Notes under the pieces: generated by a model
The model's input: only the letters and a program-made list of their open reading frames with translations
Databases searched by the model: none
Told to the model about the DNA's origin: nothing
Part shown: positions 33,701-47,000 of the stretch, piece by piece
Numbering within the stretch: position 1 is the first letter of the stretch
How the letters are laid out: the number at the start of each line of letters is the position of its first letter
Source: Stictocephala bisonia
Lineage: Eukaryota > Arthropoda > Insecta > Hemiptera > Membracidae
Reading direction: 5' to 3'
Assembly: GCA_035578905.1 (NCBI GenBank)
Contig: JAQJVL010000122.1
Coordinates: 2,091,066-2,155,065, forward strand
Length of the DNA: 64,000 nucleotides
Program-made: the position numbers and the translations under genes

Positions 33701-35104
33701 AAATCATTGCATAAAAAAGGTTCATTCGAGAAGCTAGATAATTTCAGACCAATTGCTTTGATCTCCACTTTTTCTAAAGTGATGGAAAAGGCATTCTGCA
33801 ATAGGCTGATGCAATTCTTGTCAAATCATAATTTAATTTACAGGTATCAATTTGGATTTCTTAAAAATAGATCTACCTCTCATGCAATATTTCACTTGAT
33901 AAACCAAATTGTCTCTGCATTGGATAGGGGTCTATGCGCAGCTGGAGTCTTCGTCGACCTGAGCAAGGCGTTTGATCTTGTTAATCATGATATTCTGATG
34001 GACAAATTGGAGTGTGTTGGAGTAAGAGGAGTTCCTTTATTTTGGATAAGATCTTACCTAATGAATAGGAAACAGCATGTTACAATTCCTTATATTGACA
34101 GATTAAGGGTACTTAGGCATAGCTTTTCTCATGTAGTACAGATGAAAAACGGTGTTCCTCAGGGATCAGTTATTGGTCCTTTACTTTTTCTTCTGTTTGT
34201 AAACTACATAAAATCAGGCGTTTCTAGGGCAGATATAAGCATTTTTGCCGATGATACAGCAGTGTCAATTATTGAGCCAAGTAAACCCCTTTTGGGTCAA
34301 AGTCTTACGATTGAAATGAATTGTTTGCTTCAGTGGTTTAGTTCAAACAAACTTGTGGTTAACATGGAAAAAACTAGTATTTTAAATTTTTCTATTACCA
34401 AAAAGGAGAGTGACCATAGAATGCATGCTTTAGGAGATTCTTTAATATGCCCTGTAAAATCTGTCAAGTACTTAGGGTTGCTTATAGATGATGACTTGCG
34501 CTTTAATAGCCATGTAAATAGAGTAGCATGCTTGGTGAGCTCAGGAACTTTTGCACTAAGAGTTCTATCATCGCAGCTTGAGTCTTGTCATCTCCTGACA
34601 GCTTATTATGGGATAGTTTATCCACACCTCTCATATGGAATATCTATTTGGGGCTCTGAAACCAGTAGAACTAAACAACTATTCAAACTTCAGAAGAGAG
34701 CCGTAAGGATCATCTTCAAACTAAGAAGAACCGATTCATGCAGAGAATGGTTTAAAAACCACAATATTTTAACACTTCCATCCATTTATATATATCAAAC
34801 ACTAAGTTTTGTCATAAATAACCCTGACCTTTTCAGAATGGAACCATCTCAATGCTCCAATAGCTTCAACCTCCGAAGTAAAACAAATCTACCAATACCT
34901 AAACACCGGACCTCCTTTTTTAAAAAACATTTATTAATGAATGATATTAAATTATTTAATTCTCTGGCAGCCCCACTAAAAATTAAAATGGATGCAAAAC
35001 CTTTTAAAACCAGACTTAAAGGCTTACTTTTGAGTGAAGCATATTATAATATAAATGAGTTTCTGCAAAGTAATTAATAGTTAATGTTGTAATTATAACT
35101 CTAG

Positions 35105-35170
<66 letters not shown>

Positions 35171-38100
35171 TATGTACAGTATTGTTCACTAGAATAATTG
35201 ACGCCTGCCCATGTACTAATTGTATTATATGGCAATAAAGTTTGATTGATTGATTGATTGATGTGGCTAGGCTTCTTACTCACAGTGGCCACCTGCTGTT
35301 AAGTCAGTTTCACTTCAACAGCTGCCATAAGCTAAAGCATAAACTAAAGTTTGGAATTCACATGTGATATACTCCCACTAAGAGTTCCACAGGCAACCTG
35401 GGCTAGAGAGCAAGGGGAGGTCTCCTACCATTGGAGATGGTGGTGCTGGACTGGGGCCATTTTTTGCAGCTGTATCCAAAAGATGGAGTATTTACTATTC
35501 AAAAGTTTTTGTCTTTTTGATTATTTTGTATTTTTTCTACACAACTCTGGAAATAATTACTGGAAAATGCTACAACAATCTAAAAAATGTGCTACTTCTT
35601 ATGACAAATAGTGTGGCTTGATTTTAACAGCTTAGCGAGAAAACAACATTTGAATGTAATTCTGTGACTCTTACATTCTTTCATATGTGACGCCGACACA
35701 ACGTTGTGCGTAATTTAAGGCAAATATGAATGATGACCTGAATGTAGGATAAGTGTGGATGAGTGTAGTTTGGTTACTAACTGAGTTCAACTGTTCCTCA
35801 GAAAGGGTAACATATTAATAGCCGAACAGCCAGGGCAACTAAGGGACCTACAGCTTTACATGGAATCTGAACCACGTAGTGTTGGTCTGATTTTCAGCTA
35901 ATTGAAAAGCCAGTATTGGAGACTCAGTTATCTCCTCCCCCACAAACATCCGTACAATTACAATTACCATCCAACATGGACACCCCAGACTTCTCTAGTA
36001 GTGTCCACGCAGATAGCAACCACTGAGCGGACGCCATGTCGGTATTAAGAGGACTGAGCACCCAACCTATCGCCTACAATCTCACAACTCTTTGTCCCCA
36101 AGTAGCTGGGCTACAGCACTGCACCATCAGTGTCTGTACAAGTATCAAATTAGGCTTTGATTTCATAGCAAATTAATGGAGTTGCAATCTGTTTTAATCT
36201 AAAACGAACTAAAATCGCAATAATTATCAACTGTTATTATTAATCTACTAATTCATTAAACATACCAAGTTGATAAAACATATTCTATTCTAATTTCCCA
36301 ATATTTATCTGAAACTAAACAGTCTCCACCTGAGTAAAACTGTTAGAAAGTCTATGAGACAATGAGAAAGTGATATTTGATTTTACAACCCCACTATCAA
36401 AAGATATAAAAAAAGATGAAATAAAAACTGTTCATGATTGTTAATAAGACCAAGGCTGTCTGGAAAGTGAAAAACAGTAATAAAACCACAAAAGGCTTAA
36501 TTGGATAATTAGGAAGTTTTTTAAAAAATCCTAGCATTTTTTTAAAATTCCAATAAAACTGTATTGGAAGTTTTAATTCAGTATACAAGATATTTGAACT
36601 ATCCTAAATAAGTATACAGTATATATAACAAAACTTCGATAGTTGAAACTGATGGTAAAAGAATATGTATAGGTAAAACATGAAAACACAACTCGGGTTG
36701 ATTAGATTCTCTTATAATAGTACAGGAGTTCTCAGAAATATTGGCAAATACACGGTCTCATCCCTGTCTTAAACTTTGAACAAATTTAATTTTTTGAATG
36801 TTAGGTTAGAGGGCACGAGGCCAAGAATTAGAATGTTCATTAGGAGAGATACGACTATGGTAACCGTTATTGGTAAACCTGAAGTTAAAGATTTTTTAGA
36901 ACAGTACCTTCAACTCTAATCATACTTGATAAGTCCAGGTGAGTTGAGAGTGCCACATATTTCATCCCTGTAATATGTAAATGTTGGCTGACTTAAATAC
37001 TTCCATAGATAATAGTGGTAAGATTATCTATCCGAAATCATGTCAGTTCATGCACATGTCAGTCTTTTGTGTATGTTACTACTACTCTGATGTTAGTGGA
37101 CTTGTCTTCTAAGGTAAGTTTGTTGATGTCCTATATCTCCTAATAAATATTCCAATTTTTGGAATCTAGTAAGCTGATTCAGTATTTTACAACTTATTAA
37201 AAACCATACTAAAAATATTTAGATTCCATGTTTCTGTATTTAAAATAGATCTGCAACTGACCCTTGATTATCAGTCCAGTTTAAATCAAAGTTTAATGTC
37301 AACCATTGTTTATATGAATCAAAATAACTATATTCATTTTCGGAAAATATATCATGTGCTAATAAGGTTTTGAACATTTACCAAACCTATGTGAAAGACC
37401 TGCTAGTGTAAACCGCACCAAAATAGTCCGATGATAGCTGTTGCATGTGAAGCCCCTCCTCATTTCTCACCCAGAAGTGTTGTCACATATAAATTCATTG
37501 AAAATATTAATGATTTTGTCTAAACACCTGTTGCAGTAAACAAACACTATCATTTGTTATTATAAACAAATGCACATGTTTTGGTTATATATGTTTAGTG
37601 ATATAATTACGGATAAAAATAGCTATTTTGCTTGATAAACTATTTAATAGAACTTTCTACACAATAGAAAATAGTTATTTTAAAATAATGCCATAAAAAA
37701 TTACAGGACTGACACATACCATAGTTAATTTTACCACTACCTTTTAGAGATCTTTAAATAGTATCATACAGTTGTTTTGTGAAGAAAATGCCAATTAAAT
37801 TGACTGTATTAAACATACTTGTCATAGATGATACATGTGGTGGGTGGTTCTCAGAGCCGATATGGGAACACAGCGTAAAATATCATTGGACTATTTTTAC
37901 ACGGTTTACAATAGTTGTACAGCATCAGGGATATTCATTGAAGATATCTCTTAACAACAAGATATATCAAGAAGTTAAGTTCTATGAACTACCAGCTACA
38001 CTTTCGCAAATATTACTGACTTGTGTATGTAAAGTTGCAGGCCAGTATGACTCACTGGAAAGTACTGTCATTCATGCATTCCCCCAAAGGTTTGCCACCA

Positions 38101-41100
38101 TCAGGAACTCCCTCTTGGACCCCACTGTTTATGAAGAGGCCATGTTCCACTTGATGTCTTACGTCCTGCCCACAGACTCAGCCAATCCCAAATGTGCTAA
38201 TCACAGTATTGAGTTACAAATGGCTTTCCTGGAGGATCAACTCTGGGCAATTAAGAGTAAGTACACTATATTTTTTAGCTTTAAATTTATGCAAAGCAGA
38301 CATTGAAAACTGAGGAAAAATTTTACCAATCATTTTTAGGACGGAAATTTTACTTAAAAAGTAGTACACCTTTCAATATTTGTAAATAATCCACACACCC
38401 AAGTTAAGGCATGCTGTTTCATGTTTCATTGCTGTTTCAAGATACCAGGCGACCAAGAAGTCCTTCATCCCCCTTTTATATTTTAATCACAAATTAATAA
38501 TAGAGTACCTTTGCGGGACAATATTTGTGACTCATACTGTATATCACAGGAATGGAAATAGTTTTTGGGATACAGCATGAGAATTTCATTCCCACACTAC
38601 AGGAAAAAACCTGTACAAGGGTTAGCCATAATTATCAAATGGGAACCATTACCAAATTACATGCTGAATTAAAGGTCTTCACAAAAGAGTAAGCTTGCCA
38701 CTAGCTGAGGTGTCAATCAAGTCCAAAATGCAGGCCTTCTGAATTTGAAGTAAAACTACATTTAAAATCACACTTTACATAATGAATAACTATAATACAG
38801 TCAATTTAGGTACTCATTAATTATAATTACAAAACTATAACTAAAGACAGTAATTTTTTAAAGAATATTTGTCTACTTATTTGGGATCTAAAGTTAAGGA
38901 AAGGATAGAGGGAAGTTGATTCCCTCTATATGTATCCATATAAAATTTAATATTGATAGCAAATGCTTTCTCTAATCACACTTTATTCATAAAACACCAG
39001 TTTACGTAGACCACCCAAATATCACCACAGCCCTAATCAAAATTATTGTCACCAATTTTTTAAAGTTAAAAAAATCAATAAAAGGTATCTAACTTTTTTC
39101 TAAATAATATGTATGACCTTCTAGTTCTAGTATGCTTACCTCAATATCTCCTTCTCTGAACCATTGCGTCCATCTTAGAAGACTACCAAAAGCAACCCTT
39201 CACAAAGTACTGCAAGCCTATATGGATTGACTGAGCTCATATGTAGCTAAAACTCAATATTTCTTGAACAGTGTATAATCACTGTTAGAATTACAAATAA
39301 GAAAAATCTCAAGGACATGGAATGTGACATTTCTCTTATAGAACTTTATCCCAGCCAAAATGTGTCAGACTCAGCTACAAATGAACTAACTGCTGCCGGC
39401 CCTCCACTATTTTCTTTCAATGACTTTCCACCTTTACCTTTAAGACCTAGGGCCTTAAATGTGAATGATAAATTATCAACATCCTCTGAAGTTGATAATT
39501 TTGATTTAGAACCAGGTCAAGATCAGTCCAACATTTTTTTAGGCATAACACCCCCAGTACTAATTTAAATTTAGGCTTTCCAAAACTTTCTAAAAAACGT
39601 AATCCTCAACAGTCAGTAACGGTAGAAAAGGTAAAATTTAAGGTGTTGAGAGCCATTTTTGCATGCTGTATCCAAAGATGTATAAAATTATATCAAATGT
39701 TTTTGTCTTTTTCATTATTTTGTATTTTTTCTACACAACTCTGGAAATAATTACTGGAAAATGCTACAACAATCTAAAAAATGTGCTACTTCTTATGACA
39801 AATAGTGTGGCTTGATTTTAACAGCTTAGCGAGAAAACAACATTTGAATGTAATTCTGTGACTCTTACATTCTTTCATATGTGACGCCGACACAACGTTG
39901 TGCGTAATTTAAGGCAAATATGAATGATGACCTGAATGTAGGATAAGTGTGGATGAGTGTAGTTTGGTTACTAACTGAGTTCAACTGTTCCTCAGAAAGG
40001 GTAACATATTAATAGCCGAACAGCCAGGGCAACTAAGGGACCTACAGCTTTACATGGAATCTGAACCACGTAGTGTTGGTCTGATTTTCAGCTAATTGAA
40101 AAGCCAGTATTGGAGACTCAGTTATCTCCTCCCCCACAAACATCCGTACAATTACAATTACCATCCAACATGGACACCCCAGACTTCTCTAGTAGTGTCC
40201 ACGCAGATAGCAACCACTGAGCGGACGCCATGTCGGTATTAAGAGGACTGAGCACCCAACCTATCGCCTACAATCTCACAACTCTTTGTCCCCAAGTAGC
40301 TGGGCTACAGCACTGCACCATCAGTGTCTGTACAAGTATCAAATTAGGCTTTGATTTCATAGCAAATTAATGGAGATGCAATCTGTTTTAATCTAAAACG
40401 AACTAAAATCGCAATAATTATCAACTGTTATTATTAATCTACTAATTCATTAAACATACCAAGTTGATAAAGCATATTCTATTCTAATTTCCCAATATTT
40501 ATCTGAAACTAAACAGTCTCCACCTGAGTAAAACTGTTAGAAAGTCTATGAGACAATGAGAAAGTGATATTTGATTTTACAACCCCACTATCAAAAGATA
40601 TAAAAAAAGATGAAATAAAAACTGTTCATGATTGTTAATAAGACCAAGGCTGTCTGGAAAGTGAAAAACAGTAATAAAACCACAAAAAGGCTCAATTGGA
40701 TAATTAGGAAGTTTTTAAAAAATCCTAGCATTTTTTTAAAATTCAAATAAAACTGTATTGGAAGTTTTAATTCAGTATACAATATATTTGAACTATCCTA
40801 AATAAGTATACAGTATATATAACAAAACTTGGATAGTTGAAACTGATGGTAAAAGAATATGTATAGGTAAAACATGAAAACACAACTCGGGTTGATTAGA
40901 TTCTCTTATAATAGTACAGGAGTTCTCAGAAATATTGGCAAATACACGGTCTCATCCCTGTCTTAAACTTTGAACAAATTTAATTTTTTGAATGTTAGGT
41001 TAAAGGCACGAGGCCAAGAATTAGAATGTTCATTAGGAGAGATATGACTATGGTAACTGTTATTGGTAAACCTGAAGTTAAAGATTTTTTAGAACAGTAC

Positions 41101-44016
41101 CTTCAACTCTAATCATACTTGATAAGTCCAGGTGAGTTGAGAGTGCCACATATTTCATCCCTGTAATATGTAAATGTTGGCTGACTTAAATACTTTCATA
41201 GATAATAGTGATAAGATTATCAATCCGAAATCATGTCAGTTCATGCACATGTCAGTCTTTTGTGTATGTTACTACTACTCTGATGCTAGTGGACTTGTCT
41301 TCTAAGGTAAGTTTGTTGATGTCCTATATCTCCTAATAAATATTCCAATTTTTGGAATCTAGTAAGCTGATTCAGTATTTTACAACTTATTAAAAACCAT
41401 ACTACAAATATTTAGATTCCATGTTTCTGTATTTAAAATAGATCTGTAACTGACCCTTGATTATCAGTCCAGTTTAAATCAAAGTTTAATGTCAACCATT
41501 GTTTACATGAATCAAAATAACTATATTCATTTTCGGAAAATATAACATGTGCTAATAAGGTTTTGAACATTTACCAAACCTATGTGAAAGACCTGCTAGT
41601 GTAAACTGCACCAAAATAGTCCGATGATAGCTGTTGCATGTGAAGCCCCCTCCTCATTTCTCACCCAGAAGTGTTGTCAGATATAAATTCATTGAAAATA
41701 TTAATGATTTTGTCTAAACACCTGTTGCAGTAAACAAACACTATCATTTGTTATTATAAACAAATGCACATGTTTTGGTTATATATGTTTAGTGATATAA
41801 TTACGGATAAAAATAGCTATTTTGCTTGATAAACTATTTAATAGAACTTTCTACACAATAGAAAATAGTTATTTTAAAATAATGCCATAAAAAATTACAG
41901 GACTGACACATACCATAGTTAATTTTACCACTACCTTTTAGAGATCTTTAAATAGTATCATACATTTGTTTTGTGAAGAAAATGCCAATTAAATTGACTG
42001 TATTAAACATACTTGTCATAGATGATACATGTGGTGGGTGGTTCTCAGAGCCGATATGGGAACACAGCGTAAAATATCATTGGACTATTTTTACACGGTT
42101 TACAATAGTTGTACAGCATCAGGGATATTCATTGAAGATATCTCTTAACAACAAGATATATCAAGAAGTTAAGTTCTATGAACTACCAGCTACACTTTCA
42201 CAAATATTACTGACTTGTGTATGTAAAGTTGCAGGCCAGTATGACTCACTGGAAAGTACTGTCATTCATGCATTCCCCCAAAGGTTTGCCACCATCAGGA
42301 ACTCCCTCTTGGACCCCACTGTTTATGAAGAGGCCATGTTCCACTTGATGTCTTACGTCCTGCCCACAGACTCAGCCAATCCCAAGTGTGCTAATCACAG
42401 TATTGAGTTACAAATGGCTTTCCTGGAGGATCAACTCTGGGCAATTAAGAGTAAGTAGACTATATTTTTTAGCTTTAAATTTATGCAAAACAGACATTGA
42501 AAACTGAGGAAAAATTTTACCAATCATTTTTAGGACGGAAATTTTACTTAAAAAGTAGTACACCTTTCAATATTTGTAAATAATCCACACACCCAAGTTA
42601 AGGCATGCTGTTTCATGTTTCATTGCTGTTTCAAGATACCAGGCGACCAAGAAGTCCTTCATCCCCCTTTTATATTTTAATCACAAATTAATAATAGAGT
42701 ACCTTTGTGGGACAATATTTGTGACTCATACTGTATATCACAGGAATGGAAATAGTTTTTGGGATACAGCATGAGAATTTCATTCCCACACTACAGGAAA
42801 AAAACCTGTACAAGGGTTAGCCATAATTATCAAATGGGAACCATTACCAAATTACATGCTGAATTAAAGGTCTTCACAAAAGAGTAAGCTTGCCACTAGC
42901 TGAGGTGTCAATCAAGTCCAAAATGCAGGCCTTCTGAATTTGAAGTAAAACTACATTTAAAATCACACTTTACATAATGAATAACTATAATACAGTCAAT
43001 TTAGGTACTCATTAATTATAATTACAAAACTATAACTAAAGACAGTAATTTTTTTAAGAATATTTTAAAGAATATTTGTCTACTTATTTGGGATCTAAAG
43101 TTAAGGGAAGGTTAGGGGGAAGTTGATTCCCTCTATATGTATCCATATAAAATTTAATATTGATAGCAAATGCTTTCTCTAATCACACTTTATTCATAAA
43201 ACACCAGTTTACATAGACCACCCAAATATCACCACAGCCCTAATCAAAATTATTGTCACCAACTTTTTAAAGTTAAAAAAATCAATAAAAGGTATCTAAC
43301 TTTTTTCTAAATAATATGTATGACCTTCTAGTTCTAGTATGCTTACCTTAATATCTCCTTCTCTGAACCATTGCGTCCATCTTAGAAGACTACCAAAAGC
43401 AACCCTTCACAAAGTACTGCAAGCCTATATGGATTGACCGAGCTCATATGTAGCTAAAACTCAATATTTCTTGAACAGTGTATAATCACATGTTCTTCTG
43501 TACCACTGTTCAAACTATATGTGTTGTTGCAGTGATGCAGTTGGAGATAGAAGTACTGGCACGACTAGCCAATTGTGATAAGAGTCTGTCTGACAAGGGT
43601 CCCTTCGGTCAGTTCCAAAGTCTCTTGTGAGTTACCCTTCTTCTAAACCACTGTTCAAACTATATGTGTTATTGCAGTGATGGATGCGTCCACCAAGCTG
43701 GAGCCAGGAGTGTTGGCAGGACGTATGCAGGGACTGGGCAACTATGATGAGTGTCTGTCTGTCGATGCTCCCTCCGGACAGTTCCAAGGTCAGCTGTGTG
43801 TAGTGGTCACAAAAGACTTATTAGGGAAAGTTAGGCCTGGTTCTAAGACTCATCCTCAGGTGTGTCATCTTTTACAATATTTATTTTGTTTGAATCATAT
43901 ATTATCTGTCATTTGATTAGCCCAATGAACAAGCAATTAAATAGAGGAACCTTGCAATAATTATATAAGATAACTAATAATTATATCTTTTTATTAGTTA
44001 CAAGATAACTAATAAA

Positions 44017-44075
<59 letters not shown>

Positions 44076-47000
44076 TTGCCTGGCACAATGATCATGAACG
44101 TAGTTTCATCAAGACAATGCCTTTCCATTACCCTACAGTTGGTCTGACTCCTGTCAATGACCCAAATGTTCATATATCGGAAAGGTAATTTTTCTTAGTT
44201 CCTGCCATATGTATATTTAGGTTTCTTGCTATCCAAGTAGTAAAAATTCCTGCCTTGAAAGCAGAGGTTCAGAGGTTAAAATCCGAGAAACTTGGGTATC
44301 TGAGTGATAATATGCCATGTTCTTCTTCCCACTAGTAACAACCTCAAGTTCAATCAAATTGAACAAAAGTCTGCTGTAACAGCAACTGTGAGTTTTATTG
44401 AGTCAAATACTGAATCAACTGATAAAAGAGAAAAGGTGGTAGTGGTTTTTATGAACTTGTCAAAACGTTTGATAGTGTTGATCACTCTTTGTTCATGTCA
44501 TAATTAGAAGAAGTAGGCCTAAAAACAACTCATTGAAGTGGTTAAAACCATATCTGTTTAACTCGAAATAGTTTATGCCTATAAGTAGTGTTACTAATAA
44601 TTGCATAGTTAGGGTCAAATCAGAATTAAAGCAATTTACACTTGGAGCCTCAAGGTTCAATTTTGGGACCTCTTCTCTTTCTTTGTTACTTGAAAAATAT
44701 TTGGAATCCTCTAAATTTTTAACCATTTACAGCCTTTATGCTTATGACTTGAATATGAAAATATCAGGCAAATCAGAGGAAGATATAGAAAATCCTAAGT
44801 TAATTACAACTGTCTAATTTAGAACAAATTTGAAGTAATCATAGTATCAGATTAAATGCTGATAATACTAAATTTATCAATCTCAAAACAATGCATTAAT
44901 TACAGTGATGAAATTAAAATAAATAAAAGACAAATTATTCATAAATTAAAAACTAATCTTGATAAATTAATTTCAACAATATTATTAAAATCTGATCAAA
45001 AGATGAGAATAATTAATCAATTTATTTAGCCATCACTTGTATATCCTTTACGATCTGCCCCACTAAATCAATTACCACTTTCATTTTTAGAAGATATTGA
45101 TAAAATTATAAGAATTTCAGTTAAGGAAATTATAGGACTACCTAGAGATTGTCCAAATGACATGCTCTATGCAACCTCAGAGGACTTGGCATATTTAAAG
45201 CCACGTGGAAGCTTTTATCTAACATTATAATATTTGTGGAAAACTCCTCAAGGTCAATGACCTTCATTTATTAAGTATAAATAACTTCAACCAGAAACAA
45301 ATGTTTTGTTAAAAAATCTTAATGTTTTGTCTGAATTTGAAGATATTCATAAAAATAATCAAGAAATTAGTTTATACCTTAGAGAACAATCATTTAATGA
45401 CTGGTCAAAACTTCCTCAAAAAGGTAAAGGAATATTAATGTTCAAATAAAATCCAAAATTTAACAAAATTGTAAACACTAAATTTGGATTAAATATTTCT
45501 GAATGGACCAACATATTAAAGATGAACTGTAATACACCTGCAGTAAGATCAGTTTCCGGCAGATCTCAAGACAACCATTGTCGCAACCCCGGCTGCAATG
45601 AGATTGAAACTCTTTGCCATGTTTTGGGATATTCCCAAAGAGATAACTACTAAGAAATAATCGTCATCATAAAGTAAGAACAATGTTGGCAAATGAATTC
45701 AGACACAAAAATTGGGATGTACATGAAGAAATACACGTTCAGTCAACAGAAGGATCAAATAGAAGAATCAATATAATTGTTATAAACAAAAATAGTAAAA
45801 ATGCCCTAATTATAGATCCTACAATAAGATTTGAAACTGCAATAGATCAGGCTGAATTAGTCAACAATGAAAAGAAGAAAATTTATGAAAAGAAGAAAAT
45901 TTATGAACCTTACATTCCTCATTTACATTCCCCATTATCTTACAAATGGGAAGTAACTGACATTTTATTTGGAAGTAGAGGAACAATATCTAAATTCACC
46001 TCATCGTTCTTGAAAAACTACAACATATCAAATAACAGAAAAAATACTAATTGGAATTATACAAGAATCTACTTATATTTTGAACCATCATTTATTTTAT
46101 AAAACAAATTAACAAAATTATTTTGTACTGGATCTTTATGGTCACCTCAAATTTGAGTTGGTTGTAAATTTTTTATTTTAATAAATATGATTTTCTCTCT
46201 TTCTATTACACTGGACATTGAAATAAGCAATGAAGGTACAGAATCAAAATTATTCACAATTTAAAATTTTTGAGTGTAACTGAGAATAATAATTTAGCAT
46301 GAGATAACCATGTTAGAACAACTAATTTAAATATAATAAATTCAGGTTTATTTGCGATCAGAAAGATGTCTGCTCTATGCAATGCTAAACATTTCAAACT
46401 TAAATACTATTCCCTTATTCAGTCACATATTGCATACAGAATGTCTTTATATGGAACCATAAAAAAGATAACGTAAATGAAATTTTAAAAGTGTAAAAAA
46501 GCTATTAGAATTATATTAACGTTATATAATTCTATAATCTGTAAGTAAATATTTAAAATAATTATGTGTATTAAGTATGCATCTATGTATGTGCTATATG
46601 TACAGGGCGTTTCAAAAAGAATCATCTGATTTTAAAAATTTATTGCTATTCATCTATAAGTCCGATTTGATAGAACAATGTACTGTCAGTAAGAGGAAGC
46701 TCTCAAGTTTCGAGTGTTTTCTGCTAGGTAGCAGTAGCGCGCTTCTGTCAACGCCCAGCTCAGTTATTGACAAAATGGCATCTAAACAACAGAAGGCTTT
46801 TTGTGTTATACGGTTTGCTAGATGTGAGTCTGTGATTACCGTGCAACGTGAATTTCGTACCACATATGGTGCTGATCCTCCTACAGCCCAGAGCATAAGA
46901 AGATGGTTTAAGCAATTTACTGATACAGGCTGTCTCTGTAAAGCAAAATCATCGGGTCGTCCACGTGTGTCCAATGAAGACGTGGAGCGCATCCGCGACA

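Larger units (their letters stand above)
35460..39282 (+). repeat. Left copy of a 3.8-kb tandem duplication
   Basis: It aligns nearly base for base with 39656-43488 (offset about 4195). It starts at gcagctgtatccaaa and ends gaacagtgtataatcac. It contains one ~450-bp dispersed repeat and coding exon 2a. Differences are scattered single bases and small indels. The outer boundary at 35460 is approximate. Confidence 0.95.
39656..43488 (+). repeat. Right copy of the 3.8-kb tandem duplication
   Basis: It ends gaacagtgtataatcac like the left copy and then continues into unique sequence (atgttcttctgtacc) that carries exon 3. It includes a small internal gain near 43060 (aagaatatttta duplicated) and about a few dozen substitutions relative to 35460-39282. 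Confidence 0.95.

Noticed and set aside
37779..38040. Open reading frame extending exon 2a upstream to an ATG at 37788 as a protein N-terminus
   Set aside because: The extension has no family similarity or signal peptide, its composition is intron-like, and the AG at 38039-38040 gives exact phase agreement with the signal-peptide exon at 24745.
44090..44186. Possible extra NRF exon (HNDHERSFIKTMPFHYPTV) with a gtaatt donor
   Set aside because: No acceptor gives a phase compatible with exons 3 and 4 without a stop; exon 3 joins exon 4 directly in phase 0.
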